A stretch of DNA of 64,000 nucleotides from Shouchella rhizosphaerae. GTDB lineage: Bacteria > Bacillota > Bacilli > Bacillales > Bacillaceae_D. Every line of letters begins with the position of its first letter. The stretch's first letter is position 1. Positions 34,914 through 44,586 of this stretch are shown here, one piece after another. The stretch lies in assembly GCF_900142675.1 (NCBI RefSeq), contig NZ_FRBS01000002.1:186001-250000 (forward strand), written 5' to 3'. The notes under the pieces were generated by a model. The model saw only the letters and a program-made list of their open reading frames with translations, was not told where the DNA came from and did not search any database. The position numbers and the translations under genes were made by a program.

Positions 34914-36269
34914 ATGGGAACGAAAGTAAATGTAAAAAATACACTGCTGTTTGTACTGCCATCTCTGATTGGCATTGTGTTGTTTATGACTCCTTTTACG
35001 GTGGTCGAAGAAGGCGAAACGAGTGTCAAGCTGCCCGTAGCCCTTGCCGCTGATTGGCTAATGGCGCTTCTTACGGTAGACACGATTATTTTAATCACGG
35101 TCATAGCGATGGTCATTTCTGCGTTGTTATCGGTTGTTTTTTCCGTGAAAAAGAGAGGCAGCGAGATTAACACACTTTGGGAAGGCGTTTTTGCAACCAC
35201 TCCTGGGTGGATCGTCATTCGTGTTGTCGGAGCTATTTTAGGAGTGATGGTGTACGTCCAAATCGGGCCCCAGTTCCTGATTTCCGGCGACACCGGCCAA
35301 GTATTGTTGAACGATCTATTGCCATTTTTGTTTACCATCTTTTTATTTGCTGGCATGCTGTTGCCGCTTTTGCTTAACTTCGGTTTGATGGAGTTTGTCG
35401 GCTCGTTGTTGAAAAACTTAATGCGCCCGTTATTCCGCTTGCCTGGGCGTGCCTCGATAGACTGTATTGCTTCTTGGATTGGCGATGGAACAGTAGGCGT
35501 CATGCTCTCGAACCAACAGTACGAGTCTGGGAAGTATACACAAAGGGAAGCAGCAATTGTCGCTTCGGCATTCTCTGTTGTTTCGATTACCTTTAGCATT
35601 TATATTTTATCGCAACTAGGCATTAGCCATTTGTTTTGGCAGTTTTTCTTTACTTTGTTTGTTGCTGGTTTTCTTGCAGCAATTATCACACCGCGAATTC
35701 CGCCGCTTTCTCGGAAAAAAGACACGTATATTGATGGCTCTCCAGGAAAACGGGAGCCAAAAGTGAAAGGCGTCTGGAAGCACGGTTTTTATGAAGCGAT
35801 CAGCAGGGCTGAAACGAGCGCCAAAAGTGGTGATAACGCAAAAAACGGTTTCAAAAATGTGTTGGACCTCTGGTTTGGTGTCTTGCCTGTCGTCATGACG
35901 ATTGGAACGCTCGCAGCTGCAGTAGCAACCTACACGCCACTGTTTGAATGGCTGGCTGTGCCTTTTATTCCAGTCCTTGAATGGATGAACGTGCCCCAGG
36001 CTGCCGAGGCAAGCAAAACGATTTTAGTTGGCTTTGCAGATATGCTGTTGCCGACAGTCCTTGCAGAACCGTTTGGCATCACCAATGAATTTACACTGTT
36101 TGTGATCGGCACACTGTCTGTCTCGCAGCTCATTTATATGTCGGAAACAGGGGGCGTCTTAATCGCTTCCAAAATTCCTGTCAGCTTTTTCGATTGTGTG
36201 TTGCTCTTTTTAGTTCGCACGATCATTACATTGCCGATTATTGTGCTCATGGCTCATCTTTTGCTTTAA
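34914..36269 (+). CDS. YjiH family membrane transporter (nucleoside recognition/Gate domain)
   Basis: A 451-residue protein with about ten membrane segments. ATG 34914 follows GGAGGT. The Gate-domain motifs ASWIGDGTVGVML and LVGFADMLLPTVLAEPFGI place it in the YjiH family. YjiH genes often lie near hutH, and a role in histidine or urocanate transport has been suggested by context. Here pdxK on the opposite strand separates the two, so the link is only positional. Confidence 0.75.
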   Translation: MGTKVNVKNTLLFVLPSLIGIVLFMTPFTVVEEGETSVKLPVALAADWLMALLTVDTIILITVIAMVISALLSVVFSVKKRGSEINTLWEGVFATTPGWIVIRVVGAILGVMVYVQIGPQFLISGDTGQVLLNDLLPFLFTIFLFAGMLLPLLLNFGLMEFVGSLLKNLMRPLFRLPGRASIDCIASWIGDGTVGVMLSNQQYESGKYTQREAAIVASAFSVVSITFSIYILSQLGISHLFWQFFFTLFVAGFLAAIITPRIPPLSRKKDTYIDGSPGKREPKVKGVWKHGFYEAISRAETSAKSGDNAKNGFKNVLDLWFGVLPVVMTIGTLAAAVATYTPLFEWLAVPFIPVLEWMNVPQAAEASKTILVGFADMLLPTVLAEPFGITNEFTLFVIGTLSVSQLIYMSETGGVLIASKIPVSFFDCVLLFLVRTIITLPIIVLMAHLLL

Positions 36270-36292
36270 AACCACTCAAACGGCTCGTATGG

Positions 36293-36318
36293 CCAGCGGA
36301 ACTTCTCCGCTGGTTTTT
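36293..36318 (+). terminator. Terminator of yjiH
   Basis: CCAGCGGA-N5-TCCGCTGG followed by TTTTT. Confidence 0.85.
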
Positions 36319-36390
36319 GCTGTTTGGCAACATTGGCCATTAACGTTATGATAGATACAGAGACAACTAGATGAAGAGGAGGAACTGAAC

Positions 36391-37089
36391 ATGCCTATTC
36401 TTCGTAACGATTGGAACGATGTGATTGGCGGCGAATTTCAAAAAACGTATTACTTAGAGCTGCGTGAATTCTTGAAACGAGAGTACAAAGAGCAGACGGT
36501 CTACCCCCATATGAATGATTTGTTTAATGCTTTCCACTATACGCCGTTTGAACAAGTGAAAGTCGTTATTCTTGGGCAAGACCCTTATCATGGCCCAAAC
36601 CAAGCCCATGGATTAAGTTTTTCTGTTAAACCGGAAGTGGCTGTCCCGCCATCGCTCAAAAATATGTATAAAGAATTACAAGACGATTTGGGCGTTACGC
36701 CTGTAGACCATGGCTATTTACAGCCGTGGGCCGATCAAGGCGTGCTGTTGTTAAACACTGTGCTCAGCGTTCGTAAAAGGCAGCCAGGCTCCCATAAAGG
36801 CAAAGGCTGGGAACTGTTTACGAACGAAGTCATTCACGCTTTAAATAAACGGGAAGAACCAGTTGCATTTGTGCTGTGGGGAAGGCATGCCCAAGCGAAA
36901 AAAGAGGCGATTGATGCAACACGCCATTTGATTATCGAGTCGGCCCACCCGAGCCCTTTTTCTGCAAATCGAGGTTTCTTTGGCAGCCGCCCGTTCTCAA
37001 AAATCAACCATTGGCTGCAGGAACAGGGAAAAGCTCCGGTCGATTGGCAGCTGCCTATGAAAGCAGAGCTCTATTCTTATGGGAAGTAA
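36391..37089 (+). CDS. ung: Uracil-DNA glycosylase
   Basis: A 232-residue family-1 glycosylase that removes uracil from DNA. The catalytic Asp64 is in [26 protein letters not shown] and the DNA-intercalating loop [13 protein letters not shown] are present. GAGGAGG precedes the ATG. Its stop overlaps the next gene by 11 nt. Confidence 0.95.
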   Translation: MPILRNDWNDVIGGEFQKTYYLELREFLKREYKEQTVYPHMNDLFNAFHYTPFEQVKVVILGQDPYHGPNQAHGLSFSVKPEVAVPPSLKNMYKELQDDLGVTPVDHGYLQPWADQGVLLLNTVLSVRKRQPGSHKGKGWELFTNEVIHALNKREEPVAFVLWGRHAQAKKEAIDATRHLIIESAHPSPFSANRGFFGSRPFSKINHWLQEQGKAPVDWQLPMKAELYSYGK

Positions 37090-38119
37090 ACTCGTTTTTC
37101 TTGCTGTATCTTTTGCCGTTGGCTGGGTGGTGCAAATGCTTGGCATGCCGGCAGGTTGGTTGCTTGGCGCTTTAGCAACGGGCATATTTTGGTCTTTTTT
37201 TGTCCAAAAGCTCATCTTTAAAAGCGAACTGTTCACTGTTTCACTTGCGTTAGTCGGCATTTCTATTGGGTTTATGGTCATTCCCGAGGAGCTATGGGCA
37301 TACAGAATGTTGCTGCCCGCTTTTTTACTGACGTTGGCATTGACTCTTGCAGGGGGGATCTTACTTGGAAAAGGCTTTGAGAAGTGGGCGCATACGACAG
37401 GGAATACAGCATTCTTTTGCTGCCTGCCAGGGGGTGCCTCAGAAGTCATTGCTTTAAGCGAGCGTTACCACGCAGACCAGCGCATTGTGGCGGCATTCCA
37501 TACAACTAGAATTACGTTGTTTGTGCTCGTCGTTCCCCTTCTAGTCGGCCTCGCTACAGGAGGAGGCGTGTCGCTGCCAGCTGCAGTGACACAGCCATTT
37601 GCAGCAGATGCCTGGCTTGTTTTTCTCGCGTTGCTTGGTGCAGTGGTCATCTTTTGCTTAGCACGCTTTGTCACGTTTCCAGGAGCGCCGATGTTTTTAG
37701 CAATTGCCCTTGGCTTTGCCATCCACCAGCTGCTTGTGCCTGAATATAGCATGCCTAATATTGTTCTTGGTAGTGCTCAAGTGCTGATCGGCTCGTTGAT
37801 TGGCATGCGCTTTGACCGGAAAACACTTAAGGAACTTAGCCGTATCGGTGCAGCAAGTGCAGCGGCGTTGGCGCTTTATGTTGTAATGAGCGTTGGGCTA
37901 GCGCTGATTTTTTTCGTGCTTACGCCGCTGCCGTTTTTTACAAGTTTGCTAGCGATTGTGCCAGCTGGGGCTGCGGAAATGGCTTCGACAGCAGCTCAGC
38001 TAGAACTAGACGCGACCGCAGTAGCAACACTGCAAATGCTGCGCGTGCTTGCCTTATTCATCGCTTTGCCGTTTCTGATCAAATTATTTGCTAAGAAGGA
38101 AAATCAACACGCTTCTTAA
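37079..38119 (+). CDS. AbrB-family (PF05145) integral membrane protein
   Basis: A 346-residue protein of about ten membrane segments with two similar halves, each with a [11 protein letters not shown]-type motif (second half: [12 protein letters not shown]). This is the AbrB-duplication family (unrelated to the DNA-binding AbrB), suggested to regulate or transport small molecules. It overlaps ung and lacks a clear site of its own, so it is probably translated by coupling. Confidence 0.78.
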   Translation: MGSKLVFLAVSFAVGWVVQMLGMPAGWLLGALATGIFWSFFVQKLIFKSELFTVSLALVGISIGFMVIPEELWAYRMLLPAFLLTLALTLAGGILLGKGFEKWAHTTGNTAFFCCLPGGASEVIALSERYHADQRIVAAFHTTRITLFVLVVPLLVGLATGGGVSLPAAVTQPFAADAWLVFLALLGAVVIFCLARFVTFPGAPMFLAIALGFAIHQLLVPEYSMPNIVLGSAQVLIGSLIGMRFDRKTLKELSRIGAASAAALALYVVMSVGLALIFFVLTPLPFFTSLLAIVPAGAAEMASTAAQLELDATAVATLQMLRVLALFIALPFLIKLFAKKENQHAS

Positions 38120-38124
38120 CAAAG

Positions 38125-38160
38125 GAAAACCTCCGGAAACATACGTTCTCGGAGGTTTTC
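38125..38160 (+). terminator. Terminator of ung-abrB
   Basis: GAAAACCTCCG pairs with CGGAGGTTTTC just after the stop. Confidence 0.8.
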
Positions 38161-38263
38161 AGCCTTAACGATCATTTCCAGCCCATTCGTCTTTACGCCT
38201 CAGTGAAGCTTTGTTTTATAGGTCTTCCGTAGCAGGAAATAATCCTATCTCCTACAAAAACAA

Positions 38264-38314
38264 TGTTAGATATCCTGACATACTTATAGAACAATTCTGA
38301 CATCAGATTATAAT
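38264..38314 (+). promoter_or_regulatory. amtB promoter with TnrA box
   Basis: TGTTAGATATCCTGACA (38264-38280) fits TGTNA-N7-TNACA at all fixed positions. TATAAT lies at 38309-38314 without a good -35 (ATAGAA at the proper place), as expected for an activated promoter. With a start near 38321 the box centre is at about -49, the geometry of B. subtilis nrgA (amtB). Confidence 0.85.
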
Positions 38315-38347
38315 GACGATATAAAACAAGGGCTGGGGGGAGACGAA

Positions 38348-39613
38348 TTGGAAACTGTACTTATGGATAATTTATGGCTAACCATTTCCGCAATATTAGT
38401 TCTTCTTATGCAAGGCGGTTTTATTTTGCTTGAGGCAGGCTCAACTCGGATGAAAAATGCCGGTCATATCGCAGGTAAAACGATTTTTACGGTCGGTATC
38501 GCTTCACTTGTCTTTTGGGCCGTTGGTTATGGCTTTATATATGGGGACGGCAATCCTTTTATTGGCATGGCTGATTTCTTTTTTGGCAACTATGCAGATG
38601 GTGTTGGTTCGGTTGACTTCTTCTTCCAACTTACGTTTGCTGCAATTGCGTTAACGATTGCCTTTGGTGGTTTTGCTGAACGGGGGAAGCTTGCCGCATA
38701 CGCGATTTTCGCTGTATTGTTCTCTGCCTTTGTTTACCCGCTCGTCGCACACTGGATTTGGTCAGACCAAGGCTGGCTGGCTAATTTAGGAAAGCAAGAT
38801 TTTGCCGGTTCCACAGTCGTTCACTTGACGGGTGCAATGGCCGCTTTAGCAGCTACATTGATTTTAAAGCCACGTCTTGGCAAGTATGACAAAAATGGCA
38901 AAGTCAATGACTTGTTTGGCCATAACCAAGTGTATACCGCCCTTGGCGTGTTGATTTTGTGGGTAGGTTGGTTTGGGTTTAATGCCGGTTCGACTGGCGG
39001 CGTCGCTGATGCGTTCTTTGGTTATGTAGCACTAAATACACAGCTTGCGGCTGGAGCCGGTACCATTGCAGCACTGTTTCTTGTTTGGGCACTTAATGGA
39101 AAGGCCGACGTGCCGACGACATTAAACGGAACGCTTGCAGGCCTCGTTGCCATCACTGCTTCTTGTGCATTCGTTGCGCCGTGGGCTGCAGTCCTTATTG
39201 GCGTCATTGGCGGATTGATTGTCGTCGTCAGCATGAATATGTTTGATAAACTTAAAATTGACGATCCTATTTTTGCCTTAAGCGTTCACGGTGTTGCTGG
39301 TGTATGGGGGACTCTATCAAACGGACTGTTTGCCACGCCTGAATTAGCAGAAATGAATGGCGGCCTGCCTGGATTGTTCTATGGCGGTGGTTTCGAACAG
39401 CTTGGCGTCCAACTATTAAGCGTCGTTGTTTGCGGTGTGTTTGCTTTTGTCGCTTCTTACGTATTGTTGTTCATAACAAAAGGGCTTCTCGGCGGAAACT
39501 TGCGCGTTACAGAGGAAGAAGAAATTCTAGGGCTCGATATGAGTGAGCACGGTTCTTACGGGTATCCTGAAACTGTCCAGTCTGAAAAAACGTCTACGCA
39601 AACAGGTTCTTAA
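38348..39613 (+). CDS. amtB: Ammonium transporter
   Basis: A 421-residue Amt family channel with eleven membrane helices, starting at TTG 38348 after GGGGGGAGA. The twin-His pore motifs are HLTGAMAAL and SVHGVAGVWGT, and GWFGFNAGST is diagnostic. In B. subtilis amtB (nrgA) is followed by the PII gene glnK; here no PII gene follows. Instead a GlnD-like nucleotidyltransferase starts 2 nt after the stop. Confidence 0.93.
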   Translation: METVLMDNLWLTISAILVLLMQGGFILLEAGSTRMKNAGHIAGKTIFTVGIASLVFWAVGYGFIYGDGNPFIGMADFFFGNYADGVGSVDFFFQLTFAAIALTIAFGGFAERGKLAAYAIFAVLFSAFVYPLVAHWIWSDQGWLANLGKQDFAGSTVVHLTGAMAALAATLILKPRLGKYDKNGKVNDLFGHNQVYTALGVLILWVGWFGFNAGSTGGVADAFFGYVALNTQLAAGAGTIAALFLVWALNGKADVPTTLNGTLAGLVAITASCAFVAPWAAVLIGVIGGLIVVVSMNMFDKLKIDDPIFALSVHGVAGVWGTLSNGLFATPELAEMNGGLPGLFYGGGFEQLGVQLLSVVVCGVFAFVASYVLLFITKGLLGGNLRVTEEEEILGLDMSEHGSYGYPETVQSEKTSTQTGS

Positions 39614-39614
39614 C

Positions 39615-40529
39615 ATGAGCAAACCATTTGCCTATGCAAAAGAACTGCAGGCTTACCATGAACAAAAATTACATGCTGCTGTTTCGGCTGCAGGAGAAGA
39701 AATAAAAAAGGAGCTGGGAGAATTCCCTGCTCCCTTTGCCTTTTTTGTTATGGGCAGCGCGGGGCGCAAGGAGCAAATTTATGACAGTGACCAAGACCAC
39801 GGCATTGTTTTCAAAGGAGAAGATGATCGCCATTTGTCCTATTTTTTAACCTTTGGCGAAAGGATTGTGACACAGCTTGAAGCTGCCGGCTATGAACGTT
39901 GTGTTGGCGGCGTGATGGCCTCATGTGAACGGTGGTGCGGTTCAGCCGAAAAATGGTCTCAACAGCTGCAACATTGGCTCACAAAAGATACGTTTGAACA
40001 TGTGCGCTATGTACTCACATTTTTCGATGCCCGGACAATTCTAGGAGAACATGCCTTTGTTTTAGGCTTGAAAAAACAATTGTTTGCCCAAATGGAACGC
40101 TCTCCCCACTTAATGAAACGGTTTGCTGACAATACCGGAAGAATGCCGCAAGTCCGCAATTTATTTGGGCAGCTCCTTGTTGAACAGCGCGGTGAACACC
40201 AAGGGGCCTTAAATGTGAAAGAGCAAATTCTGTTTCCGTATGTCAACGGCATGCGCTTGCTCGCTCTTCAGCAGCGCATGATGGCTACGTCAACTTTAGA
40301 ACGATTCGCGGCTCTTCCGCCGGGAAGCGGTTTTGAGGAAGCTGAACGCTCTTTTGCCTCCTTATTTGAACAGCGGGCTTACTGGATTAAGCAGTTTTCT
40401 TCTTATAAATACATTATCCCTAGCCAATTGACAAAAGAAGAACGCAATGACTTGAAAACATGGGCAAAAGAAGGGCGCCGCCTTTATGAAACAATCCAGA
40501 AAATCGTTGAGGCAGGCGGAAGCAAATGA
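39615..40529 (+). CDS. DUF294 nucleotidyltransferase-like protein
   Basis: A 304-residue cytoplasmic protein; ATG 39615 directly follows the amtB stop. The active-site signature GSAGRKEQIYDSDQDHGI (near residue 43) has the Gly-Ser and Asp-x-Asp of the GlnD/DNA-pol-beta superfamily, followed by an all-helical DUF294 C-terminal domain. In proteobacteria DUF294 proteins carry N-terminal CBS domains and sit beside an exonuclease and a solute symporter; here the CBS domains are missing. The target of nucleotidylation, if any, is unknown. Confidence 0.78.
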   Translation: MSKPFAYAKELQAYHEQKLHAAVSAAGEEIKKELGEFPAPFAFFVMGSAGRKEQIYDSDQDHGIVFKGEDDRHLSYFLTFGERIVTQLEAAGYERCVGGVMASCERWCGSAEKWSQQLQHWLTKDTFEHVRYVLTFFDARTILGEHAFVLGLKKQLFAQMERSPHLMKRFADNTGRMPQVRNLFGQLLVEQRGEHQGALNVKEQILFPYVNGMRLLALQQRMMATSTLERFAALPPGSGFEEAERSFASLFEQRAYWIKQFSSYKYIIPSQLTKEERNDLKTWAKEGRRLYETIQKIVEAGGSK

Positions 40530-41245
40530 TGAATAACATGATGCAATTTATGCGGCAATTATCAAATCGCTTCGGGTTCGCCATGTCGGCAGCAGAAACG
40601 GGGAATGCCGCCCAAATGGCGCGTTTCCGCCGTTTTCAAAAGGAAGCCCAGCTCGATGTCCTCCACATTCCTTTTGCACAGCTCCCGATCGTTGTATTTG
40701 ATTTAGAAACAAGCGGATTCCATCCAGACCAAGGCGATGGCATTCTATCGATAGGGGCCGTGAAAGTAACTGGAAATGAAGTTCACAACGATCATTTTTA
40801 TGAGACGATTAAACCAAAACAGCCTCCATGTGAGGAGGTGCTGCGCCTGACCGGTTTGTCTTTGCAGGAGCTAGACCATTCTCCGCCAATTAATGACGTG
40901 TTGCTACGATTCTATGACTTTGCTGGCGCAGCCACACTTGTTGCACACCATGCCGCCCATGAGCGCAAGTTTATGCGCCATGCGACATGGCAAGAGCTAG
41001 GCCGTACGTTTACACATCGGCTCATCGATACAACGTTTTTAACAAATATAACCGCCGCCCACCAGCAGTTTCAAACACTTGATGAATGGTGCGATGCTTA
41101 TGGGATAGCGATTAGCCAACGCCACCATGCTTTAGCGGATGCACGTATGACGGCCAAGCTTTGGGCGAAACATATTACACTGGCAGAACACGCGGGCTAT
41201 TATTGCCTCGGGGATATTTATAAAGAGCTTGCTCTAAGAAAATAA
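40526..41245 (+). CDS. DEDD-family 3'-5' exonuclease (DnaQ-like)
   Basis: A 239-residue protein overlapping the DUF294 gene by 4 nt (ATGATG). Exo I is VVFDLETSGFHP, Exo II is LVAHHAAHERKF and Exo III is RHHALADARMTAKL, a DEDDh set. The length is normal for stand-alone DnaQ-like enzymes. The tight coupling with DUF294 repeats a pairing common in proteobacteria. Not the replicative epsilon subunit, which in Bacillus is part of PolC. Confidence 0.85.
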   Translation: MMNNMMQFMRQLSNRFGFAMSAAETGNAAQMARFRRFQKEAQLDVLHIPFAQLPIVVFDLETSGFHPDQGDGILSIGAVKVTGNEVHNDHFYETIKPKQPPCEEVLRLTGLSLQELDHSPPINDVLLRFYDFAGAATLVAHHAAHERKFMRHATWQELGRTFTHRLIDTTFLTNITAAHQQFQTLDEWCDAYGIAISQRHHALADARMTAKLWAKHITLAEHAGYYCLGDIYKELALRK

Positions 41246-41263
41246 AGGGAGCAAGCTCTTTTT
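41223..41263 (+). terminator. Terminator of amtB-DUF294-exonuclease
   Basis: AAGAGCTTGCTC pairs with GAGCAAGCTCTT; TTTTT follows. The 5' arm lies inside the last codons of the exonuclease. Confidence 0.85.
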
Positions 41264-41505
41264 GGAGAATAAAAGAAGAAGAATGAGAATCGTTGCTGTT
41301 TCTAGCGAATTAGAGAGGTGACCTAGCATAACCTGGAGAAATGAAAACGAACTCGTTTTTCGCCGTGAAAACACGATTTTCTTTAAGGCAATGCACCATG
41401 CTATGATGAATAAGTTGATTTCATCATGAGCGAACGTGGCGGTCTTTCCTTTTACAAGCCCCACGTTGCCGCATTCGTTTTTCCATGATGAGAAAGGAGG
41501 CGTTT

Positions 41506-41802
41506 ATGCATATACACGCAGAAGATGTGCTGTTGCAAATGGAACGGCAGATGGGGAGAATCGCGAAAGCCGTTAAAGACAATGACGGGGATGAATTAAA
41601 AGAAGCGGCTGCTGTGTTGGAGAGCTATTGCCAGTTGTTAAAAGGGCATCCTCTTGAGTCTAGGTTACAGCAAGAGAAAACAAAGCCGATTTCGTATCCA
41701 TTGCCTGTTCAAAAGCGAGTTCCGGAAACGAAGGAACTTGGTTCTCCTTTGGCCGAAACGGAAGGTGAACAAGAGGAAAAGCGAAATTTACTTGATTTTT
41801 GA
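41506..41802 (+). CDS. ywdI: YwdI family protein (DUF5327)
   Basis: A 98-residue soluble protein; ATG 41506 is preceded by AAAGGAGG. The N-terminal helices (AEDVLLQMERQMGRIAKAV; LKEAAAVLESYCQLL) match YwdI of B. subtilis, and the position between ung and ywdK is syntenic. The second half is disordered and charged. Function unknown. Confidence 0.75.
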   Translation: MHIHAEDVLLQMERQMGRIAKAVKDNDGDELKEAAAVLESYCQLLKGHPLESRLQQEKTKPISYPLPVQKRVPETKELGSPLAETEGEQEEKRNLLDF

Positions 41803-41850
41803 TAAAGTCGCCCTCTTAAAAGAGGCTGCCTTTTAGTAGAAAGGATGTAG

Positions 41851-43353
41851 ATGCTCATTCGTTATGAAATTATTGTTTCCGTTATAATTTATTTGCTGAT
41901 TATGCTAGTGATTGGCTACTATGGCTATAAAAAAACAGTAAGCCATTCCGATTATACGCTCGGTGGCAGAGGTCTTTCGCCAACAGTTGCGGCGTTGAGC
42001 GCAGGCGCTTCTGATATGAGTGGTTGGTTAATGTTGGCTTTGCCTGGTTCGATGTATTTGACAGGCATTGGCGCCGGCTGGCTGGCATTTGGCTTAATTT
42101 TAGGCGCTTATTTAAACTGGGTTTTTCTTGCTCCAAGGTTGCGCACTTATACAGAAACGGCGAATGATTCGATTACCATTCCAGCCTTTCTAGAAAACCG
42201 ATTTAATGACACATCCAAACTATTGCGCATGCTGTCAAGTTTGATCATCATTGGCTTTTTTACGCTCTATGTTTCGTCAGGCATGGTATCCGGTGGTGTC
42301 GTATTTGAGTCGGTGCTTGGAATAGAGTACCGGACAGGGCTTATGATTGTGGCAGGAGTGACGATTGCGTACACGCTGTTTGGCGGTTTTTTAGCAGTGA
42401 GCTGGACAGACGTTGTCCAAGGCGGCGTCATGATGTTGGCGTTATTGCTTGTGCCAGCTTTCGCACTGGCTGAGGTTGGCGGGGTTTCAAGCACCTTTGT
42501 GCAAATCCGCGACATCGATCCGCTTTTAATGGATATCTTCCGTGGCGTGTCGGTTATTGGCATTATAGGGTCTCTTGCTTGGGGGCTTGGTTATTTCGGG
42601 CAGCCCCATATCATTGTCCGGTTTATGGCGCTAAGGACGGCGAAAGAGGCAAAACCGGCGCGGCGCATTGGCATGACTTGGATGGTATTGTCTATTGTTG
42701 GCGCCATGTTTACTGGCCTTGTCGGCAGAGCTTATTTAACAGGGGAAGGGGTTTTCTTAGAGACAGCAGAAGCCTCGGAAACGGTCTTTGTTGTTATGGG
42801 CGATATGTTGTTTCACCCATATGTGATCGGCTTTATTTTTAGCGCCATTCTTGCTGCCGTAATGAGTACGATTTCCTCGCAATTGCTCGTCACATCCAGT
42901 TCACTGACCGAAGATATTTATAAGACGTTTTTAAAACGAAAACCGAGCGATCGTGAAATGGTCATGCTTGGACGCGGCGCGGTTTTAGTCGTTTCATTGG
43001 TCGCTTTAGCTTTATCTTGGCAACAAAACAGTACCATTCTAGAGCTTGTCAGTTATGCCTGGGCTGGATTTGGCGCTGCTTTTGGACCTGTGATGTTGAT
43101 TGCTCTTTACTGGAAAGGGATGACGAAATGGGGAGCGCTGGCAGGTATGGGTGCTGGGGCGCTTGTCGTTGTCATTTGGGCCAATACGAACCTTTATGCA
43201 TTTCTTGGCATGGATGAACGAGTTTATGAGTTGTTGCCTGGCTTTATTGTCGCTGCCCTTGTGATTTATGTTGTCAGCAAGCTGACAACCAATCCAAAAC
43301 AAGTCCAAGAAGGGTTTGATGTGTTTAAGCAGCGGCTCGATGAAACCAAGTAA
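41851..43353 (+). CDS. putP: Sodium/proline symporter
   Basis: A 500-residue sodium:solute symporter with about thirteen membrane segments. GASDMSGWLMLALPGSMY and the LRTYTETANDSITIPAFLENRF block are specific to PutP. AAAGGAT precedes the ATG. It takes up proline as nutrient or osmolyte. No proline oxidation genes adjoin it. Confidence 0.88.
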   Translation: MLIRYEIIVSVIIYLLIMLVIGYYGYKKTVSHSDYTLGGRGLSPTVAALSAGASDMSGWLMLALPGSMYLTGIGAGWLAFGLILGAYLNWVFLAPRLRTYTETANDSITIPAFLENRFNDTSKLLRMLSSLIIIGFFTLYVSSGMVSGGVVFESVLGIEYRTGLMIVAGVTIAYTLFGGFLAVSWTDVVQGGVMMLALLLVPAFALAEVGGVSSTFVQIRDIDPLLMDIFRGVSVIGIIGSLAWGLGYFGQPHIIVRFMALRTAKEAKPARRIGMTWMVLSIVGAMFTGLVGRAYLTGEGVFLETAEASETVFVVMGDMLFHPYVIGFIFSAILAAVMSTISSQLLVTSSSLTEDIYKTFLKRKPSDREMVMLGRGAVLVVSLVALALSWQQNSTILELVSYAWAGFGAAFGPVMLIALYWKGMTKWGALAGMGAGALVVVIWANTNLYAFLGMDERVYELLPGFIVAALVIYVVSKLTTNPKQVQEGFDVFKQRLDETK

Positions 43354-43401
43354 TAGGACCGAGGCAAACGACGAATTATGCGATTGTTTGTCTACCGTCT
43401 G

Positions 43402-43427
43402 AGCCCCGCCGATGTTTAGGCGGGGCT
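43402..43427. terminator. GC-rich hairpin between convergent putP and GNAT genes
   Basis: AGCCCCGCC-N8-GGCGGGGCT, perfect 9-bp stem, with no long U-run on either side. Confidence 0.5.
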
Positions 43428-43434
43428 TAAACGT

Positions 43435-44052
43435 TTAACGGCCAGGAGGGCGCCACTCCACAAAAACGCCATAGTTCAACGATTCTGCGTCTTCTACATA
43501 ACCGTTAAGCACATGGGTAGGAGTGAGCCCTTGCTTTATCATAAACGAAAGGACTTGGTCGCTGCGCTTGCCGTTTTTTACTTCGGAAACGTATTGTTCC
43601 GGTCCAATTTCTGTTGAAACGGCATGATAGCCAGGAATGCGGCAGACAGCGGCAAACCGTGTTAAACCGAGTTGGAGAACCGTCTGCTTGCGCGCTTCAT
43701 AGAGTGCTGCGGCAACCCCTTTGCCACGGTAACGAGGACGGACACATAAGTCAATGCCATACAGTGTGTCTCCGTCAGGTTGGTGGGAAGCGCGGATGAG
43801 GCCGTTGTCGCTTATTTCTTCCCATGTATGAGAGCGGTCGGCGTTACGGACAAGAAGGGAAGTGGCCGAACCAGCGACTTCGCCATTGACTTCAGCAAGC
43901 AAAGCGCCTGCTGGGAAAACAGTTGCGTGTGCTTCGACTTGTTCTACGGTCCACCATAACTCTGAAGGAAACGGCGGCGGAAACGCTTCTTTTTGGATTT
44001 GCAGCAACGCTTCATAATCGGCTGCGCTATAGCGCCTAATCGCAATCACCAA
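43435..44052 (-). CDS. GNAT family N-acetyltransferase
   Basis: A 205-residue acetyltransferase starting at TTG 44052 (AAAGGAT upstream) or GTG 44049. The acetyl-CoA motif is VRPRYRGKGVAAALYEAR. EAFPPPFPSELWW near residue 23 is a distinctive substrate-side loop. It resembles the B. subtilis YkwB-like group; substrate unknown. Confidence 0.8.
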   Translation of the reverse strand: MVIAIRRYSAADYEALLQIQKEAFPPPFPSELWWTVEQVEAHATVFPAGALLAEVNGEVAGSATSLLVRNADRSHTWEEISDNGLIRASHQPDGDTLYGIDLCVRPRYRGKGVAAALYEARKQTVLQLGLTRFAAVCRIPGYHAVSTEIGPEQYVSEVKNGKRSDQVLSFMIKQGLTPTHVLNGYVEDAESLNYGVFVEWRPPGR

Positions 44053-44175
44053 TCGTTCATCCTTTCTTCACGTTTCATTCAATTATACCATTTTCTGCAT
44101 TGCGCATGGCGTGTTGCTAGTAAGGAACTATGCTATAGTGAAAGCATAAACGAAACAAGTGGAGGTGATGATAGC

Positions 44176-44550
44176 GTGGCAAAACTTTTTTTGCTGTTGG
44201 GCGCACTGGCGATGGCACTTGGTGTAGCGATTGGCGCATTCGGCGCCCATGGACTTGACGGAAAAATAAGTGAGCGGATGATGAGCAACTATCAGACTGG
44301 TGTTCACTACCACATGGTGCACGGGCTTGGCTTAATTGCAGCCGGCTTATTTGCTCTTAAACTAGGCAGCTCTGGGCTTGTGAATGGAGCAGGCTGGGCG
44401 TTTTTAGCCGGGATCGTCCTATTTTCAGGCAGCCTCTATGTCATGGCATTAACGGGAATCACAAAGCTAGGGGCGATTACGCCAATTGGCGGCGTTGCAT
44501 TTATCGTCGGCTGGGTATTGCTAGGGTTGGCAGCAATGCGGCATTTATAA
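44176..44550 (+). CDS. ywdK: DUF423 membrane protein
   Basis: A 124-residue protein with four membrane helices, starting at GTG 44176 after GGAGGTGAT. GALAMALGVAIGAFGAHGLDG is the DUF423 signature, and its position next to gerQ matches B. subtilis ywdK-ywdL. Function unknown. Confidence 0.87.
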   Translation: MAKLFLLLGALAMALGVAIGAFGAHGLDGKISERMMSNYQTGVHYHMVHGLGLIAAGLFALKLGSSGLVNGAGWAFLAGIVLFSGSLYVMALTGITKLGAITPIGGVAFIVGWVLLGLAAMRHL

Positions 44551-44554
44551 CTAA

Positions 44555-44583
44555 GAACGGCTGAGCAACGCTCAGCCGTTCAT
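44555..44583. terminator. Bidirectional terminator between ywdK and gerQ
   Basis: GAACGGCTGAGC-AAC-GCTCAGCCGTTC, a perfect 12-bp stem just after ywdK and 4 nt after the gerQ stop. Confidence 0.75.
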
Positions 44584-44586
44584 TCT

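Noticed and set aside
34880-35599. 239-codon antisense frame inside yjiH
   Set aside because: Long but Ser/Thr/Ile-rich in the way expected from the complement of a membrane protein gene. The sense frame has a family match and a ribosome binding site.
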